From Symbiodinium natans (taxonomy: Eukaryota > Sar > Dinophyceae > Suessiales > Symbiodiniaceae), in contig CAJNDS010002301.1 of assembly GCA_905221605.1 (NCBI GenBank), forward strand, positions 406,466 to 470,465: a stretch of 64,000 nucleotides of DNA, written 5' to 3'. The position numbers and the translations under genes are program-made. Below are positions 11,270 to 20,494 of this stretch, one piece after another. Under the pieces are notes generated by a model, which ran no database searches, had not been told where the DNA came from, and saw nothing but the letters and a program-made list of their open reading frames with translations. Each line of letters opens with the position of its first letter. Position 1 is the stretch's first letter.

Positions 11270-12866
11270 ATGTGGCCACAGGTGCTTGCGCTTGCGCTGA
11301 TGGGCCACTCGGTCGTCTACACCACGCCTTGCGGAGCTTTTGCCAGTTCTTTGAGCAGTCGGGAAGGACGGTCTCTTGGCATCATGTCTCTTCGCATGTT
11401 GGGATCCGCGGCAATGAAATCGCTGACCGGGCTGCTGACAAGGGTAGGCTGGGTTTCGTTGACCGCATGCCAAAAACTGTGAGCAGGATTGTCGATAATC
11501 CACTGTTGCCTTGGTTGTGGTGCGCCTGCCCATCTCGAGACATGCCGCCCTTGTCGGTACTCACTTCCGGTGCTCATGAAAAACAAGACGTTCTACCGCA
11601 GGCATGCGTCGAAGCCATTGTTCAGGATGCAGCCGGAGTAGTAGCTCGCAAAGCTGCTGCAAATGCAGGGTTCACTCTCAAAGGTTGCTACTGCAAATGT
11701 ATGCACACTAAGGGCAAGCGTGCTGCGATCAAAGCCCAGGCGAGCGCAGCCGGCATTCATGTCTTAGCTTTGCAAGAAACCAGGCAAGAACAAGCGCAGC
11801 AGTGCACTGGTGAATGGCTACAGTTCGGAACCGCGGCCATGAATGGGCAAAAAGGCTGCGCTCTTTGGTTCCGATCGAAATGCATGCGCATTTCTGCGCA
11901 ACAGTGTGCAGTTACCATTGCCCGGCCCGACCTCCTCTGTGTCTGTGTGCATGCCTCCCACATTCGTTGCGCCTTTGTCACTTTCCATGCCCCGCATAGC
12001 TTGAGACCTGAGCAGGAAATCCGTGACTGGTGGTGTGATTGCGAAAGGCAGGTTGGCAGGCTGGCGGAGAAATGGGAACTTGTGTTGCTTGGTGACGCCA
12101 ACGCCCGAATTGGACCTCATGATCTTCCCATGGGGCCAGCGCCAAAGAAAATATGGCTGGGGCTCTCTTAGTCGAACTTGCCAAGCGCCTTGAGCTGGTT
12201 TTAGCCAACACTTTCAAAGCTGTCATGCGTGATGTGCCCACATGCACATGGAAGCAACAAAGGCTTAACTATGTTGCTGTTCCTCAAACGTGGGTTGCCG
12301 GGGCTTTTGCCAGTCCTCCAGACGAACTGGATCTGCTTAACCCGCATGAGGATCATCATCCGATCATACTCTGCTTTCTTGCTCCTCCGCTTCAGCAGGA
12401 TGTTCGACAGTGTCGCTGGCCACTTGCCAGATTTGCTCCCCGCCAGGATCCGGCAGCAAAAGCCAACGAACTCGCTTGCACCACCATTAGCTGCGATGTG
12501 AACGTTCATGAACATGCTGAAATCCTCTTTAGCATGGCTCAAAGCAAACTCAGAAAATACGAGAAACAACAGGACCAACTGCCAGCCAAGCCCTACATCA
12601 GCTCGTCCACCCTTGAGGCTCTCAAAACCCGCAAGGAGCTCAGGAAACAACTGATGCAGTCCGAGCGCCAACTGCAATTAGACCTCCTCGCTGCTCCTTT
12701 CCGTTTTTGGGCTGGAGCACGCACTAGACGACGGGCCGTCCGCCTTTTTAAGGCCCGTCATGTGCATAAGTTGCTTGAACAGATGCGGGAGAGGATCGCC
12801 TTCCATGACTTCCAGTTTCTGTGGCTTCAAGGCAGAGAACGTTGGCAAGGTTTTCTCCAACTCTAA
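11270..12866 (+). pseudogene. RNase H C-terminal part followed by AP-endonuclease-like domain (LINE)
   Basis: The frame from 11272 continues RNase H with VSWHHVSSHVGIRGNEIAD, holding the conserved His and final Asp. About 70 codons later it enters an exonuclease-endonuclease-phosphatase fold: GIHVLALQETR (catalytic Glu) and LVLLGDANARIG (Asp/Asn). The frame stops at 12171; the domain continues in another frame from 12153 with TCTWK, LNYVAVP and DHHPI, the expected C-terminal Asp-His. A basic helical linker follows to 12866. The endonuclease of related LINEs nicks target DNA for priming. The frameshift near 12160 and the following stops show decay. Confidence 0.7.
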
Positions 12867-13085
12867 GTTTGTGTAGTACCTTGATTCCAAGTAGAAACAT
12901 TGCTGAAGAAGCGTGTCGACCAGTTTTAATGAAATTACGCCGAAGGCGAAATCCACAGCGCGCAGCAGTTGTACCAGGCCTTGCTTGGTTCCGCGGTTCC
13001 AAAGACGTCAAGAAGCCGTACCAACCCTTGCAGGTCTTGAAGATGCCAATGGAAGTCCTGCCCAACTTTAAGTTGCAGCAGCTAC

Positions 13086-13980
13086 GTGCCAAGCATTTTG
13101 GCGCGCAAGGCAGCAGTTGAAGTTGACGCTCAAGAGGTCAAAACTAATTGCGCTAGTTTGGAGTTGCCCTCTGGGACTTGCGTGATCTTCCTTATGTGGA
13201 TTTTGAGACGGCCCTTCGAAAGTTTCAGCCAAACAAAGCGCCGGGGCCATCTGGCATTCCTAATGAATGAACTTTGGTCCGGGCAGTCGGTTGCAAGTGC
13301 GCGTCTCTGGTACTCTGTCTTCATGAAGTCAAGAATCCGTTTAACAGAGCCTGTGCGGATGAGCACAGGGATCTTGATGACCATTTTTACAGGGCTCGGT
13401 GAAACTTTCAGCATCAATAACTACAGAAGCATTTTTTGCTTGAGGGTGTGGAAAAGGCAGCAAGGCGATGCATGCGACCGACGGTGCTCAAGGCGCTTCG
13501 GACACAAGTGCCTACGCTTTTTCAGGGCTGCCTGGCCAACTTAAACACAGCAGAGCTGACGCATTGTGCCCTAACGTTGCTTCGAACGGCACATGCGTGT
13601 TGCGGTGCTTGTGGGCTGGTCTTTCTTAATGTCAAATCCACTTACTATCGGTGTTGCACTCAAGATTGGATGGACAACCTTGTGGCGATCAAGACTTTTT
13701 GCTCCATCTTGCAGATGCTTCAAATCGACACAGCGCTACCGCAAGAAGCTGGTTGAGCAACCCGCCACTGACTGCCATGTTTCAATCATCTGCTGTTTGC
13801 TAGCGGGCGTTCCAAGACTCTACAAAACAAGAGTCGGGGTCTGTCCAGGCGACAGCATAGCTGACACCCTATTTAGGCTTAAAATAAGCGAAGCTGTTTG
13901 TGAAGCAAGGGTACTACTGAACAATGCTGGCTTGTTGCAGGGCCTGGATGCTTGCGGACTGGCGTTACCAGTGTGAGCCG
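13086..13980 (+). pseudogene. LINE reverse transcriptase remnants
   Basis: Scattered across frames are phrases expected in LINE RT: KAPGPSGIPNELW (about 13225-13275), LNVKSTYYR (about 13620-13650, where the catalytic Asp expected in VDVKSAYYR appears replaced by Asn) and GVCPGDSIADTLF (about 13835-13875). No uninterrupted RT frame remains and I do not find a clear YxDD box. The order and spacing fit one RT domain that has collected several indels. Confidence 0.6.
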
Positions 13981-15580
13981 ATAACGCGGCGGCGCCTGTC
14001 TGGGCCAACTCAGCATGCTTCTTAAAGCCCAGTCTGCAAGTTCGAAAAGAGCAGCTGTTTCATGCGTGATGTTGCATGAGAGTGTCGAGTTGTGGAAGTT
14101 GCTTTCGGTTAAGTTTGCACACACGAAAGACAGCTGGCTGCATGGCATTGTCGAAGACTTGTTCTTTGTGCAGCAGTGGGTGGCACACTTGTTTTCAACA
14201 GATTCTGTGCAGAAGTGTGGTGGGCCTGACGCAGTGCCTTGGTTTGTGGGGCACTTGCAGCTGACCGTTAGGCGGACGGTCATATCTCTTGGCTGAGCAC
14301 AGTCTCACGAACCAGAGACATCCAAGCAACAATCCTTGCATCCTGATCCTTTTTCCTAGGATTTCCAGTGGGCCATGTCAAGCGTGCCTAAAGCGCGTTT
14401 CTTATCCGTAAGAGCAAATGCTGTTGAGACGTTAAGCTTTGACGTTTGCTGCTTGCAGCATAACAAAGAAAACTTTTAGAGCCTCTGCTGATGATGTTGA
14501 AAAGATATCTGAAGCCGACGCTCCGGTGTTAATCAAATACAGCCTTTAGAGAGCATCAAGCAGCAGTTAAAGAAAGTACGAACTGCGCAGCAGTGGCAGC
14601 GGCATTTTACCCAAAAAACTGCAGGAGCTACTGGACTGCCCTTGAACAGAGAATGCAAGACCAGCAGGGCACCAAGTTTCTCTTTATCCAGGCGCACAAC
14701 TGTGTTCAGCTGTGCCACATATTCAAGTAGAACTTGCGGCGTATGAAGCAAAGTCCTTCTTTTTCAGAAAGGAAACCTACAAGGAACAGCAGTTGACGGG
14801 TGAGCGGTGGCGGCATTGCGGAGCAATATACACCTTGCGTCAACTTCTTCTTGATCTTCTAACTGGCCAAATACTGCACTCTTTCTGGAACTGGAAAAAG
14901 CTGGAGAGGGCATTGCAAGGCCAAGAGCTCAGACTTTCTTAAGTTGCTGTGGCAGGTCGGACGCGTTGGAGCCCATGTCTGTTTGGCGTTGTGAAGTCCA
15001 ACACACCTCAAGAGGGCTGTGTCATTGCTGCAGAGGGCTTTAAGATTGTAGGCGGCGCAGAAGCTTCTTAAGAAACAGAAAATCTGCTGGTGCAATCCAA
15101 GCCTTTTCTAGCTGCCGGGTGTTTGGGTTTTGGAAGTGGGCGACAAAGGTCTTGAGGCTTAGAAGCCACATTACATGTCCAGCAGACATGATTCCAGAAC
15201 GGGACCACATCAGGTGAACGACACCATGGGCATAACAAGAAAACGCATGGGACTGACCGCGGCACCAGCAAAGATTGCCCGTACATGTGCCTTGTCAAGA
15301 TTAGAAAAAGAACGGACAGCTTGCATCCTACTTTCATCATTAGTGGCGCCATGGCTGAAGCGGGTCTTGCTGCCGCTTGGCCCAGAAGCAAAAGAAAAAC
15401 CAGCGGCCCTGTGGGTACATTGAAAGTGAGCCCACGCTGTTAGTGCCTGCGTGTGCCTGTCAACTGCTGTTATAACAGCACGTCGGAAAACACTTGCGGG
15501 TGAAACTGCTTGGGGGTATAGGAAAAATTTTAGGGGGTTTGAAAATTTCATGTGGATGCCTTAACGACGTCCGCCGACGC
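13981..15580. other. Decayed LINE interior without identifiable domain
   Basis: Between the RT remnants and the C-terminal finger, frames are short and mixed. A 93-codon + strand frame at 14015-14296 may be a part of the RT-to-C-terminus linker. Nothing else is supported. The minus-strand frames here are shadows. Confidence 0.35.
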
Positions 15581-15584
15581 GTCG

Positions 15585-15800
15585 CACTGTGGATTATCTT
15601 TCTTTAAAGGTCAGCCGACACAACTAAAGTGACAGCGACAAAGAGCCTGCCCGTGTCGCTGTCTCTCATTGCCAACATGAGGTCGTGTGCTTGTGGATAT
15701 TTTCTTTAAAGGATGTTTTTGGCAGTGTCAGCCGACACAACTAAAGTGACTGTGACAAAGAGCCCGCCCGTGTCGCTGCCTCATTGCCAATATGAGGTTG
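15585..15800. repeat. Tandem duplication of ~117 bp
   Basis: The phrase GTCAGCCGACACAACTAAAG occurs at 15610 and 15727 with surrounding similarity (TTTCTTTAAAGG before, CCCGTGTCGCTG and CATTGCCAA.ATGAGGT after). The two units differ at scattered positions and by small indels. Confidence 0.8.
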
Positions 15801-15899
15801 CTTGCTTGCTGTCAGCTTGCAATGCTGGCGTGTTGCCCGGGGGCGATCCCTGTGTGGCATTCGTCATAGTCTAACATTCTTCTTTTTCTTCTTCTTGCG

Positions 15900-16382
15900 C
15901 TTCAGCAATGTCTGGAGTGTTCTGCCTCATTCCCTTCACGGGCGCATCTTTCCGGGCACCGAACGCGGGTCCATGGTGCCAGCAAGCTTGCTAGAGCTTA
16001 CGTTGAGGGTACGCACTGCCCCATTTGTCTCTTGCAGTTTTGGAGCCATGACAGATTGCTGAGGCATCTTTCCTTTGCCAAAACCAAGTGTTTGGCCAGT
16101 CGTCGCCCATGCTACTCTTTGCACAGCGTCTCTTCTGGGTTAAAGGAGCAATTGCCGTTCGTTAGACTGAGTGCCCTTTGCGGCCTGTTGCATCTGACGT
16201 TGTGCAGCAACTATGAGGAATCATTCCTGCGCTTAGTCTGCTTGAAGCGCTCGAGCTTCGCCCATCTGCAGCCAGACTTGATGGAGGGTTGTCTGATTTC
16301 AGAACTTGTGTTTTCCGTGTTGACAAGGAGGAGGTCCGATCTCCAGATAGCCCCAGTTTCAACCCCAATGGCTGGACGCTGA
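15900..16382 (+). pseudogene. LINE C-terminal region with C2H2-like zinc finger
   Basis: The + strand around 16017-16090 encodes CPICLLQFWSHDRLLRHL, with a further Cys in AKTKC. The pattern C-x2-C...H...C resembles the finger found near the C-terminus of dinoflagellate LINE polyproteins. The surrounding frame (16032-16382) has no stop but no other recognised domain. The region ends before the CCCTAAA-like stretch at 16488. Confidence 0.5.
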
Positions 16383-16487
16383 TCCGTCAATGCCTTGATG
16401 GCATGACCTTGTCGTAATTACTTTCGCTGCATGTTTTTGTTCGCTCACCAAGAGCCAGGCGACTTTGACAGTCACGACCTCAGACCG

Positions 16488-16605
16488 CTGCTAAACACCC
16501 CCAAACTTTACAAACCCCTAAAAGCCCCGACCCCAAAAAGCCACCCCTAAACCCTAAAACCCCCGAAAGCCTAAAACCCCCTGAGCCCTACACCAACACA
16601 AGCCG
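16488..16605. repeat. Degenerate C-rich telomere-like stretch
   Basis: Runs such as ACCCCTAAACCCTAAAACCC, CCCCCAAACTTT and CCTAAAACCCCC follow each other. They look like a decayed CCCTAAA array close to the 3' side of the LINE. Confidence 0.5.
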
Positions 16606-16730
16606 AATTCCACCGGCGAAGACCCCAGAAAGCTGAGAAGTCTCTCTGAGAGTAATAAAAATTTCCCCTCTCTGTTGTGGCACTGCGCTTCACGTGTTTT
16701 GGCGTTGCCGAATCAGAATGCTTGTAAGTT

Positions 16731-16768
16731 CAGACAACGCCCACTGCAAGACCTAACCCTAGTGGGGG
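16731..16768. repeat. 38-bp direct repeat, copy 1
   Basis: TTCAGACAACGCCCACTGCA with the following AGACCTAACCCTAGT occurs here and again, with one change, at 17178-17215. The second copy is directly followed by RT coding sequence (WAAFGPSITWCGW), so the 0.41-kb segment between the copies looks like an insertion or a rearrangement product. Confidence 0.7.
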
Positions 16769-16769
16769 G

Positions 16770-16975
16770 AGAAGCGGGTAGTGCGAGCCCTCTATCCCAA
16801 AGACCCTGCGGGAGGGGGACTAGGGGCAACAACGTCCTACCCTGCATACGCCGGCCTTTCCACGGGCGCTGCTCTGGGCGAGTTTGGCAATCAGGCCGGG
16901 AGGCCCCTCAGACGAAAGGCACCGATCTTGATATGCGGCATACTCTGTGTTGGGCTACTCCACTTTGGAAGGCAA
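16770..16975 (+). repeat. Inverted repeat, left arm
   Basis: This arm, including CCCTGCATACGCCGGCC, CCACGGGCGCTGCTCTGGGC and ATATGCGGCATAC, matches the reverse complement of 18307-18445 with substitutions and indels. The arms bracket the + strand RT/RNase H fragment, while RT sequence beyond the right arm is on the minus strand. Confidence 0.75.
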
Positions 16976-17041
16976 AAGGCTCTTGGCTATTGTGGAGAGT
17001 GCATATATTGTGGACTTGAGTGAGCAGGGCAAGGGCGGGCG

Positions 17042-17157
17042 GGCGAAGAAATGCTCACACACTATGCACGGCCCCAACACGGGTAGGTCAGGGCCAGCTG
17101 AGCCAGGAGTCAGCTGGGCATGGCAGACATGGGTGGTCATGATTCGTGCGTGTCTGG
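17042..17157. repeat. Dispersed ~112-bp repeat, copy 1
   Basis: Begins GAAGAAATGCTCACACACTA, contains GGCCAGCTGAGCCAGGAGTC and ends near CATGATTCGTGCGTGTC. A near-identical copy is at 35567-35679. Each copy lies beside fragments of tyrosine-recombinase retroelements, so it may be part of their terminal sequence. Confidence 0.8.
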
Positions 17158-17204
17158 AAACAAAAAAACCCAGTGCGTTCAGACAACGCCCACTGCAAGA
17201 CCTG

Positions 17205-18300
17205 ACCCTAGTTGGGCCGCCTTTGGGCCCAGCATCACTTGGTGCGGTTGGCAGTTCTGCTTCCGAACCGAAACCGCATGCCTCGCACAGCCCAAGTTAG
17301 ACAAACTCTGTGCACAGCTGTTGCAATTGCTGCAACACAAACGCGTCCCTCGCAAGGAGCTCGAGGCCTGCCTGGGCCTACTGATGTGGGCAACGAGCAT
17401 TAGCTCGCTCCGCTGCTTCACAGCCCCGAGATACTCGGACCTGCGCAGCCCGTCTGGCACATGCTACCCGGTGCTCCCCAGAAGCTGGTCACAGTTCCTC
17501 TAGTGCCTCGACGCCTCCTGCAAGATCGTCAGGGATGCCTCATACCTCCAACTCCCGCTGCAAGCCCGAGTCATTGAGGTCCGGGGAAAGCCTGTCCGTG
17601 CCAAAACAGATGGCCCATACCAGCCGCCGACAAGACGATCTGGGTCCGCATCGCAGACCCCTCGGCCTCGGAAATCACATTGCGCAATGAAAGCAAAGCC
17701 GCCATGCATTGGCTCGCCCAATGTTTCGCCTGCGAGTTCACAATGCCCTTGGTCCGACAGCCCTGTTGCCTTGCCTATCTGCCGCAGACGCCATGGTGAT
17801 GGAACCACCGTCGGAATCGGCGGCTGGCTCGCCACATCTTCCGCCACCTGGTGGTTTGCCCAGCAATGGGACATCCAAGAGCTTCGCACTGCATGGCCTT
17901 TCCTCACCAAAGACGCCCAAAGGTATATCGCCTGCTTTGAAACTGTGGCACAGTGGGTTCTGCTACGGATGGCCTATGAAGCCACCGGTTGCTCCAGCCT
18001 CAGGTTCTGCGTCGCCTCCTCCCGCAGCGACAACAGCCCTACTCAAGCCTCCATCAACAAACTGTTCACAACGGCCTTCCCGCTTGGCTTCTTTCTGGAG
18101 AAGTGGCCGTCGCAACCGCCTAGAGAAGTTTGCTCGCTCTGGCCATGCTCGAAGATTCGCAGTGCGCAGGTACCTGCGCAAGTTGGCCCACGAGGTCACC
18201 CTAGTCTCTGCCGAAGTGCCCTGGAGCCAAGGCCTCCTGGACGTAGCGTCTACACGCGGTGGGGGGTTGTCTGGCCTTACTTTCACTGGTCTGCTCCGAC
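17205..18300 (+). pseudogene. RT connection and RNase H of a DIRS/Ngaro-like element, inverted fragment
   Basis: The + strand starts with SWAAFGPSITWCGWQF, the segment that follows the palm in DIRS/Ngaro-type RTs, then KLDKLCAQLLQLLQ and RKELEACLGLLMWATS (thumb). After frameshifts near 17500-17690, RNase H follows: VGIGGWLAT, WDIQELRTAWPFL, FETVAQWVLL, and SDNSPTQASINKLF. The corresponding palm (YVDD) is on the opposite strand at 18438-19473, so this piece appears inverted. Not functional. Confidence 0.7.
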
Positions 18301-18306
18301 GCTAAA

Positions 18307-18445
18307 GTGGAGGTATGCCGCACATCAGGACCGGTGCCTCTTGCCTGAGGCCTGATGTCAAACTCGCCCAGAGCAGCACCCGTGGAAAAGGCCGACGTAT
18401 GCAGGGCGTAAGATCTTTGGGATCTGGGGGGCTCGCACTACCGCT
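18307..18445 (-). repeat. Inverted repeat, right arm
   Basis: Read on the minus strand it gives AGAAGCGGTAGTGCGAGCCC, CCCTGCATACGTCGGCC, CCACGGGTGCTGCTCTGGGC and ATGTGCGGCATAC, matching the left arm at 16770-16975. It directly follows the minus-strand RT palm (ends around GAPISWRRE). Confidence 0.75.
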
Positions 18446-19473
18446 TCTCCCTTCTCCAGCTGATGGGCGCTCCTACCAGCCAAAGGTAGGCCACGACGAA
18501 GGCCAGTTCCTGGGAGGCGCGGCTGTGCAGCAGCGAGAGTAGGAGGTCGTCTACATAGAGCCACGCCTTGTGCGGCTTGGAGGCCAGGAGGCGGTGCAGC
18601 AGTCTGAGGAGCAACGCTCCTGCTGCCACAGTAGGCTGAAAAGCGTGCTCCAAAATGGCAAACATGCAGGCGTATAGGCGGCTCGGGTCCAGAGGCTTGA
18701 AGGTGGTGCGAAACATCGGCAGATGTAGGCAGGCAAACCCGTTCAGGCAGGGTGCAGCGCGGGTTCACATTGCACACTGAGCTTTCGAGGACCATCCGTG
18801 GATCTTTGCCTTCGGCCTGGACCACGTTAAGCTTGCCTATGGCGATGCCTTTGGGCCACTGGGCGCGGGCTTCTTGTTCGCCCCCGGGGATTTCGATCAC
18901 CCAACCCTGGGCCATTTCTTCCTCGATGAAGCGTTGCAGGAGTTCGGGCTGGGCCTCGGCGTTCTTCCAATTGCTATCAAACTTCTTGAGGCAAGTGTCC
19001 AGTGGGTGCTGGGCGTGTTGGGCTTCGACCGCGGGCCACTGGTGGCTGCTGGCAATGGGCTCGAAGACGCCAGTGGGCACCCCTGGAGTCATCTTGTGAA
19101 CGGACGCATGGGAAAAGGGGCTTGCATGGGGGCTGAAGTCGGTTCTGGATCGCACTGGGTAAAACTGTTGCTCAACAACGGTCAAACAAAGATCGGACGA
19201 AGTCCGAGGGTTGGTTGTTCCGTTGAAGATGAGTTGAAGCTCTTGGGCCAGGATATCTGGCAGGCCCTTGTCTATATCTTGCGTGAGGCAGGCCAGGCGC
19301 GAGAGGAGCTTGAGGCCGTCATCCACCGCGGCGGCGGACTGTTGTGCAAGATCTAGGCTGGCTGCTGCCATTTCCAGCAGCGACTGTTGCTCTTCTTCCG
19401 ACAGGGGGTGTTCCGGCTTGCTTTGGGCAATGTGTGCAGCTATGCGCTTGTAGCGGTCGGCCTGCAGCACCAA
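18438..19473 (-). pseudogene. Reverse transcriptase palm, DIRS/Ngaro-like
   Basis: The minus frame from 19473 carries FIEEEMAQGWVIEIPGG, AIGKLNVVQAEGKDPRMVLE and SSVCNVNPRCTLPE, the fingers/palm of the same RT family as the protein at 55765-58704 (GKLSVVRAPNRSERLVLD, SVCGTNASC). After a frameshift near 18740 another frame (18438-18716) gives LYVDDLLLSLL, the YxDD catalytic box, and ends GAPISWRREK where the inverted repeat begins. The downstream connection and RNase H are missing from this strand. Confidence 0.75.
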
Positions 19474-19679
19474 GTTTGCATTTGGTCGATGAGTGATGAA
19501 AGGCTGGCGTGAGGTTTGGCAGGTTTCGAACAGTCGGCTGTGCTTTGGAGACCGGCGCCGTCACATGCGGGCGCACGCGGTCCAAGTTCCGCCATGTGCT
19601 CGGGCGTTGGCGGCTCCATGGGCAAGGGGATGGCAGGCAAGGGAGGCGAATTCGGCCACAGGTGTCGGAAAACCTCAAG

Positions 19680-20237
19680 AATGTTGCAGGCTAGCTCGGC
19701 CGGGTATTCGGCGGTGCTGGAGCTGATGTCTCTACCCAATTTATCCCTCTTGTTGCGCAGAGAGGGGTGCTTGAAGGCATGGGCGCAGTTTTGCTGCACC
19801 CCTCTGATGTGGGGGCTGTTGGACGCGAATGCCCAGGATTTGGACCAAGTCATTCCGTAGGCGCAGGCAGCGACAGAGGCGACGTGGGCTGCTGAGGCAC
19901 GCAGCAGCTGTTGGCATGAGGGCTCCATCCAGGCCATGCTTGAAGGGGGGTTTTCCAGGACCCAAGTGCCCCCTGAGGCTGCCACCGCTCGGCAGAGCTG
20001 GTGGCATCTTTCGTGTATGCCAGTGTATGCGGCGGCTCTCCGCGGCGCGGCGGGCGAGCGTGGGGCTATCAGAGGGCAGACCGTTGAGGTGTTCGGGCGT
20101 GCGGCATGGCGGAGGCCCTCCAGGTGCGAGTTTGAGAATGGAGTAGTCGCGGCAGGGCGGCTATGCGCCCAGACCAGGCTAGGCGAAGTAGGCGTGTGAA
20201 GAAAGAATCCGAGAGTATGTCGTGGGCCTCGTTGATG
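19680..20237 (-). pseudogene. C5-methyltransferase-like domain, C-terminal part (interrupted)
   Basis: Minus strand, from the insertion point inwards: IDVAINEAHDILSDSFFTRL begins the fragment, then PCRDYSILKLAPGG and RTPEHLNG (motif IV region, expected SPPC), then GGTWVLENPPSSMAW (motif VI-like E-N) and ACAYGMTWSKSWAF. The same order is present in the two copies at 50-52 kb and 56-57 kb. A TAG replaces the Ser codon expected before PPC and at least one frameshift is present. The N-terminal part lies 4 kb away at 24286-24400, beyond an inserted element. Confidence 0.65.
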
Positions 20238-20439
20238 CTTACTGTTCGCGAGCGAATGGTGTTTTATCGATTGCTGCCAAATGTCTCTAAGAAAAACGGT
20301 GTGCCGTTTGGTCTTGGTTTGAAGCCCAAAAATTTTGATGCTTGTCACGCTTGGTAATGCCAACGACGATTTGCAATTGCATATGCAGGAAGATGTGTGT
20401 GCAGCACTGGCTCTGCAGCTCAGTGCCAAAAATTTTGAC
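20238..20439 (+). repeat. A1 repeat of the Ngaro-type element
   Basis: Starts CTTACTGTTCGCGAGCG and ends GCCAAAAATTTTGAC. By eye it is identical to A2 at 23759-23960. Its first base forms the outer left boundary next to host sequence GTTGATG. Confidence 0.85.
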
Positions 20440-20494
20440 TGGAGGCCGTGTTCTAGTCTAGTGGCTCTTAACGAGGTGCTAAGACTTTAGTTTC

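Larger units (their letters stand above)
5196..16400 (+). mobile_element. Decayed LINE-type (non-LTR) retrotransposon, interrupted by a 4-kb insert
   Basis: In order on the + strand: an ORF1-like region with a zinc finger and helical segment (5296-6692), RNase H (about 6957-7212 resuming at 11270-11460), an AP-endonuclease-like domain (about 11700-12360), reverse transcriptase remnants (13086-13980) and a C-terminal C2H2-like finger (16017-16090). Many frameshifts and stops mean it is not functional. The order RNase H before endonuclease is unusual for LINEs, which mostly place RNase H after RT. Exact ends are not visible: I found no poly-A-type tail or convincing target duplication around the whole element. 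Confidence 0.7.

Noticed and set aside
7207-11271. Spliceosomal intron instead of a transposon at 7213-11269
   Set aside because: Placing boundaries within the duplicated ATGTGGCC allows at best AT...AG ends, not the usual GT/GC/GA-AG of dinoflagellate introns. The host frame is already decayed. Kept only as an alternative in the findings.
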